Below, piece by piece: positions 24,692 through 25,578 of a stretch of DNA of 25,578 nt. Each line of letters opens with the position of its first letter. The stretch's first letter is position 1. The notes below the pieces were generated by a model that was not told the origin of the DNA, ran no database searches, and worked only from the letters and a program-made list of their open reading frames with translations. Made by a program: the position numbers and the translations under genes. Location: positions 1-25,578 of the forward strand of contig DAITMB010000073.1 of the NCBI GenBank assembly GCA_036835375.1, given 5' to 3'. This stretch comes from JANQTF01 sp036835375. GTDB taxonomy: Bacteria; Bacteroidota; Bacteroidia; J057.

Positions 24692-25578
24692 ATGAAATTT
24701 CGCTGGATACTTTTGATGCTTGTCGTCGCGCCTTTCCTCAATGGCTGCATTCCTGATCCCGTGGACATCGAGATTCCGCAGGCGGAGTCCAAGCTGGTGG
24801 TAGCTTCTCAAATGTTGCTCGACCGATTTTTATTGGTGCAGGTGAGCAGAAGCTTCGGCGCGCTGGAATTTTCGCAAACAGCCGGGGACACCCTGAGTGA
24901 TGACTTGTTGAGTAGGTTGCTGGTAGATTCCGGGCGCGTCGTCCTCATTTCTCAAGGTCAATCCGACACCCTCCTATCCCTGGGCAACGGACTTTACCTG
25001 AGCCTCGAAACACAGCTCATCCCTGGCGAGCGCTACCAACTCAGTGTGTTTGACTCCCTGAGTGGGATGCAGGTATTTGCCGAGAGCGAAGTCTTACCCG
25101 TAGCGCCTATTGGCTCTGTGGGTTATGAATGGCGCGTCACGCCTCTTCCATTCGACAGCACGTTCAGGGATTCCTCCTTGGCGGTTTTTCTAGAATTTGA
25201 TGACCTGCCGGGCGAAAGTTATTACATGGTCAATCTGTATCGGCTCGCTCAGGCGGACTCTCAAGGCGTAGCCAATATCTTCGGTAATCTACTCGGATCA
25301 CAAGCGCAGAATACGTATAGCTTAACGGACCGCCTCTATCCTGATGCGGCCATTCGCGATACGTTGATCAACAGGAATTTCTCCAAGGGCGACACCATCG
25401 CCGTGGCCTTGTCGCATATTAGCCCGCGCTATTTCCAGTACTTGACGACGCGCGAGCGGAGCGGCAATAGTATTTTCGTGACCCTCCTTGGCGAACCTGT
25501 GAGTTACCCCAGCAATGTTGATGGCGGCTACGGCATGTTCAACCTCCATTTGCCGAGCATTCGACTGTTGATTTTAGA
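24692..25578 (+). CDS. DUF4249-type outer-membrane lipoprotein (3' partial)
   Basis: 295 complete codons are visible from the ATG at 24692; the frame is still open at the window edge. The N-terminus is a lipoprotein signal (MKFRWILLMLVVAPF then LNGC, lipidated C19), followed by IPDPVDIEIPQAESKLVVAS, the opening I associate with DUF4249 proteins. The body is beta-rich with Ig-like strands (LVDSGRVVLISQGQSDTLLS, ERYQLSVFDSLSG, ESYYMVNLYRLAQ) and later SKGDTIAVALSHISPRYFQY. The visible end (EPVSYPSNVDGGYGMFN) resembles the family's last domain, so little is probably missing. Encoded 22 bp after the receptor, it is expected to act with it at the cell surface, perhaps as a ligand-binding lid, by analogy with SusD; that analogy is inference. 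No start alternative competes with this ATG. Confidence 0.88.
   Translation, partial: MKFRWILLMLVVAPFLNGCIPDPVDIEIPQAESKLVVASQMLLDRFLLVQVSRSFGALEFSQTAGDTLSDDLLSRLLVDSGRVVLISQGQSDTLLSLGNGLYLSLETQLIPGERYQLSVFDSLSGMQVFAESEVLPVAPIGSVGYEWRVTPLPFDSTFRDSSLAVFLEFDDLPGESYYMVNLYRLAQADSQGVANIFGNLLGSQAQNTYSLTDRLYPDAAIRDTLINRNFSKGDTIAVALSHISPRYFQYLTTRERSGNSIFVTLLGEPVSYPSNVDGGYGMFNLHLPSIRLLIL

Overview
The window looks like a chromosomal segment of a Bacteroidota bacterium, plausibly from the Saprospiria/Cytophagia side of the phylum. The evidence is a TonB-dependent receptor with a carboxypeptidase-regulatory-like N-terminal domain followed 22 bp later by a DUF4249-type lipoprotein, a small secreted protein with a type IX secretion (T9SS) sorting-like C-terminus, a beta-propeller/Y_Y_Y sensor kinase, several outer-membrane barrel-like proteins, and starts without clear Shine-Dalgarno sequences. 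Base composition appears moderate and even, except for one AT-richer non-coding stretch. I saw no IS element, prophage, CRISPR array, tRNA or rRNA.

Layout. Positions 1-158 hold the 3' end of a forward gene. Positions 233-4797 hold three reverse genes, in transcription order an M14 zinc carboxypeptidase lipoprotein, an M48 metalloprotease with an acidic insert, and a small outer-membrane barrel-like protein. A GntP-family permease (4960-6276) is divergent from them and converges on a short FN3/T9SS-like secreted protein (6424-7065, reverse), with a strong hairpin terminator between the two. About 890 bp without a convincing gene follows (7066-7952).

Positions 7953-13686 are a reverse-strand signalling cassette, in transcription order: a periplasmic-propeller sensor histidine kinase, a receiver fused to a LytS-type histidine kinase, and a receiver fused to a class III nucleotide cyclase. 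The two receivers are close paralogues. The inferred circuit is one membrane sensor feeding two receiver proteins, one leading to a further kinase and one to a cyclic nucleotide, with no DNA-binding output domain in the cassette.

Divergent from it is an MlaE-type lipid-transport permease (13916-14647) with no ATPase or MCE partner beside it, then a very large alpha-2-macroglobulin-like protein with an intact CLEQ thioester motif (14963-20509), closed by a terminator hairpin. A second barrel-like protein (20824-22107, reverse) is divergent from the TonB-dependent receptor (22360-24669), whose DUF4249-type partner runs off the right edge. Most of the encoded products are predicted to act in the envelope: proteolysis, lipid transport, macroglobulin defence and nutrient uptake.

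No wholly new system stands out. The best candidates for a closer look are the three-protein kinase/cyclase cassette, the acidic insert in the M48 protease, the ambiguous start of the TonB-dependent receptor, and the AT-richer gap.
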